DNA from: a virus
Reading direction: 5' to 3' (one strand)
Virus record (IMG/VR): IMGVR_UViG_3300008267_000114
Location: 1-41,376 of that record
DNA: 41,376 nucleotides
A program made the position numbers and the translations under genes. A model generated the notes under the pieces. That model had not been told where the DNA came from. It searched no databases and saw nothing but the letters and a program-made list of their open reading frames with translations. This document shows, piece by piece, positions 1 to 9,100 of this stretch; the first letter of the stretch is position 1, and each line of letters begins with the position of its first letter.

Positions 1-121
1 CTATCATCAAAAATATTTTCACCAGAAAACCAACTCTGACCAGCACTTTTGTTATACCAAGAAAAAAACTTTTAATTTGCTCTTGAAACACGCCGACGCT
101 CTAGACCCCTATATAAGTGTA

Positions 122-170
122 ACGGCTGAGTTCCACGAAGCCGTAAACGCGGTCTTAACGACCGCTTTTT
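122..170 (+). terminator. Two adjacent hairpins, the second a likely intrinsic terminator
   Basis: ACGGCT (122-127) pairs with AGCCGT (139-144). Just after it, GCGGTC (149-154) pairs with GACCGC (160-165) around the loop TTAAC and is followed by five T (166-170). The second hairpin has the form of a rho-independent terminator reading rightwards. It would stop transcription entering from the left end (or from the right end of a circular genome) before the terminase gene. No gene is seen in bases 1-243. Confidence 0.6.
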
Positions 171-201
171 ACTTGGTAAAAATTATGGTGGGGATACTTC
201 T

Positions 202-227
202 GTCTATACCCCTGTAGACCCCTACAG
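202..227 (+). promoter_or_regulatory. Leader hairpin(s) upstream of terminase RBS
   Basis: CTGTAG (212-217) and CTACAG (222-227) form a perfect 6-base stem with loop ACCC. An alternative stem, GTCTA (202-206) with TAGAC (215-219), shares bases with the first, so the two folds exclude each other. The Shine-Dalgarno sequence GGAGAG (233-238) of the terminase gene follows directly. A control role is inference only. Confidence 0.35.
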
Positions 228-243
228 CTACTGGAGAGAAGAT

Positions 244-2133
244 TTGGAAAGAAACCTAAACCCCGAAGAAGCCAGAAAAGAATTAATCAACTTGGTGCGC
301 CAAGGGCGCACTATTGCCGATGCCTTAAAGGTTATCGGTAGAAGTCGTTCCTGGTATGACACCCAACGGCGCGAAGCTGAAGGCTTCGCTGCCTTTATAG
401 ACAATGCTCGGTTAAGAACATCTGACCTCGCCGACGAAGCTCGGTCTGGTCTATCTGACTTTGCGGAGTTCTCTGAGAAATATCTGGGAGCCAAGGTTTG
501 GGACCACATGCTCAACGTAGTTGACATGCTGGAAGGAAAAGAACCTCGCTGGTTACACCAAGCGATGACATACGAAAAAGGGTCGGCGGGCTTATCCCGC
601 CTCTTGGTAAACGTTCCACCAAACCACGCCAAGACTATGACCATTACGATTAACTACGTTACTTACCGCGTAGTTAAGAATCCTAATATCAACGTAATCG
701 TTATTTCTAAAACCCAAGAGCAGGCTAAGAAGTTTCTTTACGCTATCAAGCAACGCCTGACACATCCTCGGTATGCAGACCTGCAGGCAGCCTTTGGTCC
801 TACCGACGGTTACAAAGCTACCGCCGACATGTGGTCGGCTAATAAAATTTATCTGGGTGCGGATGTCCGCGAATCAGATGCTAAAGACCCTACCGTCGAA
901 GCTATCGGTATGGGCGGTCAAGTATACGGCGCTCGCGCCGACTTAATTGTGCTTGACGACGTGGTCACTCTCTCTAACGCGGGAGAGTGGGCTAAGCAAC
1001 AAGAATGGATTCGACAGGAAGTTGCCTCTCGTCTACCACCAGGCGGGGGTCAACTTCTTGTTGTCGGAACTCGCGTATCCGCGACCGACCTATACAAAGA
1101 GCTTCGTAACCCAGCGCATTACACGGACGGAATTGTTCCGTGGTCATATTTGTCCATGCCTGCTGTTCTTGAATATGCAGACGACCCTAAACAGTGGAAG
1201 ACACTGTGGGGCAAATCAGAGCAACCTCTCACTGAAGATGATACTCCAGATGAGAATGGATACTTTGATAGATGGACTGGACCGCGTCTTACTGCGGTCC
1301 GCAATGAGGCTGGTCCTTCCAAATGGTCTTTGGTTTACCAGAACCTCGATATCGCAGAGAATGCAATCTTCGACCCGCTGTGCGTTAGAGGCGCAGTAAA
1401 CGGAATGAGAAAAGCGGGTGCTTTGATTGCAGGCGCTGCTGGTCATCCAGAAAATGCTCAGAACTTCTATCGCATTATTGGTATTGACCCTGCTATGTCA
1501 GGCGACACAGCAGCAGTAGCTTACGCAGTCGACCGCAGAACACACAAGCGCTATGTCATGGACGTTCACGTCATGAGCAGCCCCACACCTGCAGCGATTC
1601 GCTCTTTGATACGAGAATGGACGGATGCCTACAAGCCTCATACTGTCATAGTTGAGTCCAACGCATTTCAGCTTTTCTTGACACAGGACGAGGAGATTAG
1701 AAACTTCTTGTCTACTCGCGGTATTAACTACCGCCCACACTACACAGGTAATAACAAGCAAGACCCAGAGTTTGGTGTAGCTTCTCTGGCTCCGTTATTT
1801 GGAACCGTTATTAAACGTGACGGCAATAATAACAACCTAAAGCATGCTGATGACAACATGATTGAGTTGCCAGATGCTTCACGTAATGAACACGTTAAAA
1901 AACTAATAGAACAATTAGTAGTTTGGCAACCAGGAGTTCAGGGCAAGCGATTAAAGATGGACGCTGTAATGGCGTTATGGTTCTGTGAGATTGTAGCCCG
2001 CGATGTCTTATTAACATCCTCCAATGTGCCGAACTTTTTGAAGAATGAATTTACTCCCCAGAAGCAAATCGAAGATAGATACATTGTGAATCTAGACGAT
2101 TTAGCTGCTGCACAGCGAATAGCGAGATTGTGA
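244..2133 (+). CDS. terL: Large terminase subunit (packaging ATPase-nuclease)
   Basis: 629 residues, the usual TerL size. The N-terminus (about 14-43) looks like a helix-turn-helix. A Walker A-like loop, NVPPNHAKT, lies near residues 123-131 and a Walker B segment, LIVLDDVV, near 234-241. The RNase H-like nuclease domain has GIDPAMSGDT (Asp about 415), VIVESNAF (Glu about 471) and a C-terminal Asp in DAVMALWF. The protein would pump DNA into the prohead through the portal encoded next door and cut it. The start is TTG with GGAGAG six bases upstream; no ATG fits as well. No separate small terminase is recognisable, so the N-terminal HTH may contribute DNA recognition (inference). Confidence 0.93.
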   Translation: MERNLNPEEARKELINLVRQGRTIADALKVIGRSRSWYDTQRREAEGFAAFIDNARLRTSDLADEARSGLSDFAEFSEKYLGAKVWDHMLNVVDMLEGKEPRWLHQAMTYEKGSAGLSRLLVNVPPNHAKTMTITINYVTYRVVKNPNINVIVISKTQEQAKKFLYAIKQRLTHPRYADLQAAFGPTDGYKATADMWSANKIYLGADVRESDAKDPTVEAIGMGGQVYGARADLIVLDDVVTLSNAGEWAKQQEWIRQEVASRLPPGGGQLLVVGTRVSATDLYKELRNPAHYTDGIVPWSYLSMPAVLEYADDPKQWKTLWGKSEQPLTEDDTPDENGYFDRWTGPRLTAVRNEAGPSKWSLVYQNLDIAENAIFDPLCVRGAVNGMRKAGALIAGAAGHPENAQNFYRIIGIDPAMSGDTAAVAYAVDRRTHKRYVMDVHVMSSPTPAAIRSLIREWTDAYKPHTVIVESNAFQLFLTQDEEIRNFLSTRGINYRPHYTGNNKQDPEFGVASLAPLFGTVIKRDGNNNNLKHADDNMIELPDASRNEHVKKLIEQLVVWQPGVQGKRLKMDAVMALWFCEIVARDVLLTSSNVPNFLKNEFTPQKQIEDRYIVNLDDLAAAQRIARL

Positions 2134-2135
2134 TA

Positions 2136-3899
2136 ATGAAAGAACTTGTAAATGCATATGAGCAGTTAAAGGCTCGTAATGCTGAGCGCGATAAGCGCAT
2201 GCGCGAAGTTGCATTGGTCCGTTCTGGTAACGCAGACCAAGTATTTCGTGGTTTGTTCCCAGAGGGAACTTGGTCTAAACCTATTATCGCCAACCTAATT
2301 GACGTGGTTGCTCGTGATGTTTCTGAGCAGGCGGGTGTATTACCTACCATAACAGCTGCTGGCGATTCATCCCTTGATGATTCTCAGCGAACCAAGGCTG
2401 ATAAGAGAACTAAGATTGCAAATTATTATGTTGCTTCATCTCGTCTTGGCACAGAGCTACTGCGTGGCGCAGACCAGTTAGGAACTTACGGCTTCTGTAT
2501 TTTCAGAGTTGAGCCTAACTTCAAGGAAAATAGACCGCACATCCATGTTGAAAACTCCATGGGTGCGTATTACGATATGGACAGGTTCGGAGAAGTATCT
2601 GTCTATTGCCGTTCTTATTATCGTAAGGCTGGAGATTTAGCAGCTAAGTTTCCAGAACTAGCAGACAAGATTCTGCTAACAAGTGCATTCGGAAGAACTG
2701 ATTCAAACGAACTCCTAGAAGTCGTTCGTTGGACTGACAAGAATCGCACCGTAATGTTTATTCCAAGTCGTGGAGGTGCAATCCTTGCCGAAACACCAAA
2801 CAAAGTCGGTAGAGTCCCAGTTGCAATTGCTCAACGCCCTTCACTCGATGGTGAAGTCCGAGGCTCGTTCGACGACGTTCTTCCTGTATATGCAGCTAAG
2901 GCGCGACTTGCGCTCCTCACTATGGAAGCTGTTCAAAAATCTGTTGAAGCTCCTTTGGCTTTGCCCACCGATGTTACTCAACTATCTGTTGGTCCAGACA
3001 GTGTCATTCGTTCGAACAGCCCTGAAAAGATTCGTCGTGTTAATCTCGACGTTCCTCAGTTCGCTTTTGCGGAGAACAATGTTCTAGCAGATGAAATGAA
3101 ACTTGGAACTCGCTTTCCTCAAGCACGTGCAGGACAAGCAGAGGGTTCTATTGTTACTGGTCAGGGTGTCAAGGCACTTATGGCTGGATTCGATTCACAG
3201 ATTAAAGTTATTCAATCAATCCTTGGTGAAGCAATCGGTGAAGCAATCTCTATTGCATTTGCTACCGATGAAGCATACTTCCCAGCATTAGCTCGTGAAG
3301 TATCTGCTACAGCCAATGGCGTTCCATACAAATTAAAATACAAACCATCAATCGATATCAACGGCAATTACGGCGTAACAGTTGAATACGGATTGATGGC
3401 AGGACTTGACCCTAACCGTGCATTGGTATGGGGTCTACAAGCACGAGGCGACAAGCTAATCTCACGAGGAATGCTACGTCGCAACTTACCGATTTCGCTC
3501 AATGCTGGAGAAGAAGAGCGAGCAATTGACATCGAAGAGATGCGCGATTCGTTGAAAGCGTCTATCTCACAGCTTGCAGCTGCGATTCCACAAATGGTTT
3601 CGCAAGGACAAGACCCAATGTCACTTGTTGAAAAGATGGCAACTGTTATCGACGAGCGCAAGAAAGGCACACCACTTGAAGAAGCGGTAGCCAAAGCGTT
3701 TAAGCCAGAACCAGCACCACAAGCACCAGAACAACCACAAGCACCAGAGATGGGGCAACCAGAACAACCAGCAGGTATGGGTGGCAGTATGCCACAAATG
3801 CCACAAGGTAGACCTGCAATGCAGGAACTACTAGCAGGCTTGACTGGTTCAGGCAATCCAGTTCTCGCAGGACGAGTAACTCGACAAATACCAGCATAA
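2136..3899 (+). CDS. Portal protein
   Basis: 587 residues if ATG at 2136 is used; a GTG at 2130 overlapping the terminase stop is possible. Position directly after TerL, length, and a long alpha/beta body with a helical C-terminal half match podoviral-type portal proteins (dodecameric ring at the head vertex). The segment ARAGQAEGSIVTGQGVKALM, near the middle, resembles a loop seen in actinophage portals. The last 60 or so residues are rich in Pro, Gln and Met (PQAPEQPQAPEMGQPEQP), a low-complexity tail beyond the fold. Assignment rests on context and general resemblance rather than a diagnostic motif. Confidence 0.8.
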   Translation: MKELVNAYEQLKARNAERDKRMREVALVRSGNADQVFRGLFPEGTWSKPIIANLIDVVARDVSEQAGVLPTITAAGDSSLDDSQRTKADKRTKIANYYVASSRLGTELLRGADQLGTYGFCIFRVEPNFKENRPHIHVENSMGAYYDMDRFGEVSVYCRSYYRKAGDLAAKFPELADKILLTSAFGRTDSNELLEVVRWTDKNRTVMFIPSRGGAILAETPNKVGRVPVAIAQRPSLDGEVRGSFDDVLPVYAAKARLALLTMEAVQKSVEAPLALPTDVTQLSVGPDSVIRSNSPEKIRRVNLDVPQFAFAENNVLADEMKLGTRFPQARAGQAEGSIVTGQGVKALMAGFDSQIKVIQSILGEAIGEAISIAFATDEAYFPALAREVSATANGVPYKLKYKPSIDINGNYGVTVEYGLMAGLDPNRALVWGLQARGDKLISRGMLRRNLPISLNAGEEERAIDIEEMRDSLKASISQLAAAIPQMVSQGQDPMSLVEKMATVIDERKKGTPLEEAVAKAFKPEPAPQAPEQPQAPEMGQPEQPAGMGGSMPQMPQGRPAMQELLAGLTGSGNPVLAGRVTRQIPA

Positions 3900-3912
3900 C
3901 TAAGGAGAAACA

Positions 3913-4062
3913 ATGTTTGGAAAGCAAGGAAAGGCAGCGAAAGCTCCAGTTCACCCAGGACACGCAGGCAAGAAGAATGGCGGTAAGGGCGTAGGACTAG
4001 GACAGGTATCAAAGCCAGCTGCAATTAAAGGCATTAAGGGCAACAACAACAAGCTTAAGTAA
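3913..4062 (+). CDS. Small Lys/Gly-rich basic protein
   Basis: 49 residues beginning MFGKQGKAAKAPVHPGHAGK, with many Lys, Gly and Asn and no hydrophobic core. A good RBS (AAGGAG, 3902-3907) precedes the ATG. It lies between portal and the Lys/Ala-rich LysM protein, so it may be a minor virion or DNA-binding peptide. Function unknown; coding status is supported by RBS, spacing and fit between neighbours. Confidence 0.6.
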   Translation: MFGKQGKAAKAPVHPGHAGKKNGGKGVGLGQVSKPAAIKGIKGNNNKLK

Positions 4063-4070
4063 GGATAACC

Positions 4071-5546
4071 ATGGCGAAGAAACCATATAAGTATCGCCAA
4101 GCCAGAAAAGACGCTAAGGCTGCAGCAAAAAAAGCTTTTCCAGGAAAAGTAAAAGCTGCACGTAAAGATATCACAGGTAAGATTACTGCTGAAGATAGAT
4201 TAGCGCTCAAGGATATGGCTGATACTGCCAAGAAAGAACTTGGTAAGAAGGCTTATCTAAGCAAGGCTGAATTTGATGCTACAAGAAACGCAGAACTTGA
4301 AAAGTTCCGTGAGTCAATGCGTGAAGAGTTTGGCGAATATGCAGGCAAAAAGGCGGGAGAGCCAGAAGCTCCAGCTAAAAAAGCCCCTGCAAAGAAAGCT
4401 GCTGTCAAAAAGCCTGCTGCTGCTATTACTGAAAAGAAAGCACCTGCTAAAAAGGCTGCTGTAAAGAAGGCTGCTGCTAAACCAGCACCTGCCACTACAG
4501 AAACACCAGTAAAGAAGGCTGCACCAACTACAAAGAAGATGACTCGTGCAGAGAAGTCTGCTGCTAATAAGGCTGCATGGAAGAACATGACACCAGCAGA
4601 ACGTAAAGCTTGGGCAACAAACAAGCCAGGTGTTACTACCTCGGTTGCAGAACTTTCTAAAGAACCATTAACAAAGAAAGAAAAAGTTAAAGCAACTGCA
4701 CGTGCAGTGCGTAACATCAATACTAAGGCTCCAACTACATCAGCACCAAAGCGTGTAACGCTTGCTGATTTGAAGCGTAATGAAGCTAAAGGTTTAGAGG
4801 AGGCTAAGGCACGTGTTGCTGCTAAGAATAAAGCTCTTGCTGATTCTGCTAAAGGTAAGACTCAAACACCGCAAGCAGTAGAAGCAAAGAAGAAAGCAGC
4901 TGCAAAGCCAGAAGCTAAAGCACCAGCAAAGAAGCCAACAGTAAAGAAGTTTGCAAAGACTCGTGCAGTTGGTCGCGGTGGTGTATATGGCGCAGTTGCA
5001 GGTGAATTAGTTAGCTTAGCTAAAGGTTCAACCAAAAAAGACTTTAATGAAATCAATCGTCTTGAAGCGAAGCTTGCTAACCTTACTGGTAAAGGTAAGG
5101 GTAAGGCAACAGCTGCTCGACAAGGAGCACAGCAACAGTTATCCCAGCTTGCAGGATTAGCAACAATGGGTGTTGTTGGAAAGACTCGTCGTCAGCGTAT
5201 GGATGAATTAAATAATCTAATCGCTAAGGCAGAAGCTAAGAAGGCTAAGGAAAACAAAGGTCTTCGTTATGGCAAAGATGGTTCATCACTTGTGCCAGGA
5301 ACTGCAGCGTATAAGGCTGGTTCTGCTACAAGACCAACAGTAACTTCTACTGGCGGTGGTTCGACTACTAAGGTAAGCGATAAATACACCGTAAAGAAGG
5401 GCGACACCTTCTCAGGTATTGCAAAAACTGCAGGAGTATCTTTATCAGAACTTCGTGCAGCAAACCCTGACATTATGAAGAAAAAGAAATACAAGCAGGG
5501 TTCAATGATTTGGTCAGGAACAAAGGTTAATATTCCAAAGAAGTAG
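4071..5546 (+). CDS. Lys/Ala-rich virion protein with C-terminal LysM domain
   Basis: 491 residues. Residues 1-100 are basic and helical. About 100-160 is a histone H1-like run of KKAAVKK and KKAPAKK units, followed by more basic helical sequence. The C-terminus (about 439-491) is a LysM domain, YTVKKGDTFSGIAK to GTKVNIPKK, which typically binds the N-acetylglucosamine chains of peptidoglycan. Two other LysM proteins lie in the same module (11895, 13182) and share the extended KYxxGxxIxxGTK ending. A role in cell-wall attachment or DNA ejection, with the basic part touching DNA, is inference. ATG start with AAGGA upstream (4061-4065). Confidence 0.75.
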   Translation: MAKKPYKYRQARKDAKAAAKKAFPGKVKAARKDITGKITAEDRLALKDMADTAKKELGKKAYLSKAEFDATRNAELEKFRESMREEFGEYAGKKAGEPEAPAKKAPAKKAAVKKPAAAITEKKAPAKKAAVKKAAAKPAPATTETPVKKAAPTTKKMTRAEKSAANKAAWKNMTPAERKAWATNKPGVTTSVAELSKEPLTKKEKVKATARAVRNINTKAPTTSAPKRVTLADLKRNEAKGLEEAKARVAAKNKALADSAKGKTQTPQAVEAKKKAAAKPEAKAPAKKPTVKKFAKTRAVGRGGVYGAVAGELVSLAKGSTKKDFNEINRLEAKLANLTGKGKGKATAARQGAQQQLSQLAGLATMGVVGKTRRQRMDELNNLIAKAEAKKAKENKGLRYGKDGSSLVPGTAAYKAGSATRPTVTSTGGGSTTKVSDKYTVKKGDTFSGIAKTAGVSLSELRAANPDIMKKKKYKQGSMIWSGTKVNIPKK

Positions 5547-5554
5547 GTAAATAA

Positions 5555-5971
5555 ATGTCAATGATGCAACCTTCGGGTCCAGGTCCGTTCGCTAAGCGAA
5601 CCGACCGCCAGGGAGCAAAACAACTTCCTAATGCTGCTTATGGCGAGCAAAAGGAGTTTCAAGATATGCAAGCTGGTGCGCCAATGGCAAAAACACCTAC
5701 ACCGCAAATGCCAGGATTAAATCCAATGGCAGGCGTAGTGCCTTTATCAGCGCCCACCCAGCGTCCAGATGAACCTGTGACTGCTGGTGTGGACGTTGGT
5801 CCTGGTCCTGGTAGAGAAGTATTGGGACTAAAAGGTCCAATTGATAATCAACTTAAAGATTTATCTAAGTTAGCAAAGTATATGCCATTGATGGCGCAGT
5901 TTGCGGATTCTCCAGAATCTACTGGAACTATGAAAGCTTTTGTTAAGTATCTACGGAGCCAAGCAGAATGA
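5555..5971 (+). CDS. Pro/Gly/Met-rich small virion-module protein
   Basis: 138 residues. The first 95 are low complexity with many Pro, Gly, Met and Gln; the last 40 (LKDLSKLAKYMPLMAQFADS and on) look helical. No known domain recognised. Its position among structural genes and its overlap with the next ORF (ATGA, 5968-5971) suggest a co-translated virion or assembly component. Confidence 0.65.
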   Translation: MSMMQPSGPGPFAKRTDRQGAKQLPNAAYGEQKEFQDMQAGAPMAKTPTPQMPGLNPMAGVVPLSAPTQRPDEPVTAGVDVGPGPGREVLGLKGPIDNQLKDLSKLAKYMPLMAQFADSPESTGTMKAFVKYLRSQAE

Positions 5972-6144
5972 AGATACTCAAGAAGTTCGAAGAGAACCTT
6001 GAACACCTTGGATTTGAAATGGCTCCAATTGCTTGGGATTTAGCCAAGTTCCCCTTTGAATCCGATGACGACCGAATTTCAGTATTAGAGGAACTAACGG
6101 CTAAGGAGGCTACACCTAATGTCCCTAACAGAATGGTGGAGTGA
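5968..6144 (+). CDS. Small acidic protein, unknown function
   Basis: 58 residues starting MKILKKFEENLEHLGFEMAP. Its ATG overlaps the stop of the previous gene (ATGA) and its end overlaps the next start by 26 bases. It is mostly helical and acidic. Coding is supported by coupling at both ends. No family recognised. Confidence 0.55.
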   Translation: MKILKKFEENLEHLGFEMAPIAWDLAKFPFESDDDRISVLEELTAKEATPNVPNRMVE

Positions 6145-9100
6145 CCCTTCCGTAGCTGCAGACCCAACCAAGGAACCAAAACTATCTAAGGTTGACAAGT
6201 TCAAGAAGGAACAAGATAACACCAAAGTAGGAAAAGCTGAACAAGCTATTGTTCCTAAAGTAATGGGTGCTATCGAAGCTGGAAGCAAGAAGCCAATTCT
6301 TGGCAAGATTATTAATCCAGCAATGAGCATGCTTAACTTTGTTGGCGAAAAAGTTGTTCAACCAATAACTCAAACAGTTTCCGCTGCGCTACTTACACCT
6401 CAAGCCATGGCTAAAGGTAAAGGCGGATTAACTGAAAGCTATCGCTATTCAAAGAAGCAAGCTGAAAAGATTTCAATGGGACAGGCAGCAGCCAGTGCTG
6501 TTGGTAAAGTTGCAGCTCCTGTTCTTGGCAACGTAAGCGAAGCAACATTCCTTCAAAAAGATTTTAACGTATTTGACGAACGTCAACGTGATAAAGCATT
6601 CCGCGATGAATGGGCTGGAATCCTAGCCTCTGGCGTTACCGATTTAGCACTTGCTGCTCTTGGCACTAAAGGTGCAGGTATTGCCGTTCGTGGCACTGCA
6701 AAGAAAGTTGTAGGTCCAAAGCGTCTTGCTACCGCAGAGGATTTAGATGACTTCAAAACAGAACTAGATGAGATTGTTGCGTCTAAGGCTTTGCCTGTAG
6801 AGCAACAACCAAAGACTGGTCTATCTGTATTAGTAGATGACGCAGTTAATGAAACAAATTTAACTAAGCTTGCATCTAATCCACTTGTATCTGAAACATC
6901 TAACCCTTATAGAACCGCAACAATTCTATCTAGATTAGATAACCACCAAGATGTGGCAGACTATCTATTGGCAGAACGTGGCGATACCGCAGCGTTCCAG
7001 CGGTTCTTTGACCGCAATCCACTAGCAGCTGACCACCTTGATAATTATGGAATTACTGCTACAGCACCAATTGATAACTTTGCAAACATTGGATTAGATG
7101 CACTAGACGAAGGTCTAGTAGCAAGATACCAAAAGATTATTGATGCTAAGAAAGCAGATGACCCTAACTTTGCTCGCGCTTTAGATGACTTCATGGAGAA
7201 GGCGCGTATGGGTGTTATTGAAAGTTATCGCCCAGGACGCTACGCAGCGCTAGAGCAGATTGGCTTAGCTAAGAAGAAGATAAAGTCACAAGCTTTGTAT
7301 GGCGACCTCAAGATGTTTGGTCAAGATGCAGATGGTGGCTGGAAGACTCAGGTTTATCAAACTGCTACATACGATAGAGCAGTGCGTCTTATTGCATGGA
7401 CTGGCTCAGGTCGTCCACAAGGCTACATTAATATTTCTAACCCACGTAAGTTCGAAGCAGCTAACGATTTACTATCTGACTTAAACCGTCTTCAGTTCCT
7501 TAAGGGAACCGAAGGTGCTATGTATAAGCGTCGCATGGTTGAAATGTTTTTAGATGCTCAAAGCGATACACAACGCGCCATTGCGCTTGGTCGTATCGAA
7601 GAAAGCGTCATGGGTCGTCTTGCTAAGCATTACGGCATTAACGATATGCAAGATATTGCTAGCACTAAAGACGCTGTAAACCAGATTAAGAACTGGCATA
7701 TTCGTATGAACCAAACACGCGATTCTATTAAAGAATACGCAGTTAAGAATGGTTTTGTTCCAGACGAGGGTGGCGGAATTAACGTCCAGAACTTCTTGTC
7801 TGTATCTAACGAAGCACAGAATTTACCAATGCTTGACTTCCGCAGACTTGAAACTGAAGTTATCTTCAACGCTCGTCGCGTTGCAGGCAAAGGTGCAAAG
7901 GTTACTGAAGGTCAGTTCTATGGCGCTGTAGCGTCAAGAACTGCCATGAACGTAGGTCAATTCCTTGACTTAGCAAACATGGTGTTCAGCAACTTGAACC
8001 TTCTTCGTCTTGCATACATACCTAAGAACTCAATGGTAGACCCATTCGCTCGTGCAAGCATGGCTCTTGAGTCAATGGAGCTTGTTAAGAACGCAGTTCC
8101 TGGTGTAGATAATGTTGTTTACAACACTGGTCTTCTTAAGGAATCTGTAAAGAAATGGGTTCCAGGTAGCCCTGCGTCTAATGCTCGTAAGCAAGCCAAG
8201 GCTGCACAGTTTCGTGTTGAAAAATACCGAGCAGACTTAGAGCCAAAGATTACAGCTCATGCTAAAGCAGAGGCTGTATACGATGACTTAGATAAGTCAC
8301 TTACTAAACTTATAGTTGCTCGTGATAAAGCCAAGGCTAAGGCTTTGAAGAGCAATGATGTTGAAGTTCAAAACAAATACTACGAACTTGAAGACAAGGT
8401 AACAGAATTACAGTCTAAAGTAAACGATGCGTTTGATGAGATGGGTAGACTTGGCGACTACGTCAATGGTATTGCTAAGTTAATTCAACGCGAACGTAAA
8501 GACTGGGCAGAGTTTGCTAACGCTCAAGGAAGCCTAAAACAAAAGAAGCTTCTTGGTCAAGATGCTGAAGTTATTGAAGTTAACGGTCAGACTTATACAA
8601 TCCAAGGTCTTGCTGACCCTAACGTTCGTGGCGCTAGCGCATACATGTCAGAAATTGACACTGCTACAAACTTTTATTCAGCATCAATGCAGTCAGAAAT
8701 CTCTCGTAGACTTCAGGCAGATGGTGCTCGCTTCGTAAAGATTCCACGTAAGAATCGTGAAGAGTATATGAATGCGTTGGCACATATTGCCAACCGTCAA
8801 ATTCGCAACGAACTTGACCTACCAGTTGGTTGGTTAATGAAGGGCGAAAAGTCCAATGCTGAAGTTCTAGAATGGCTATATAGCCCAGCAGGTAAAGAAT
8901 ATAGACTTCGTATTGAAGAACGTTTTGGCGATGACATGGAAGCCTGGGTAGGGCAGACTAGAGAAAAACTCTATGCCATGTATCCAGATGCAGACCTTCG
9001 TAAAATTATTATGGAGCGTCCAGTAACCTATCAAGAAGTAGATGCAATGCTTTACGGCAGAACAGACCTACTCAAAGAAATTGATGGACCAAGCCTAAAG

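Noticed and set aside
3368-4024. 218-residue open frame on the - strand opposite the portal end
   Set aside because: It mirrors the Pro/Gln-rich portal tail, has a biased composition and no RBS; the + strand frame is better supported.
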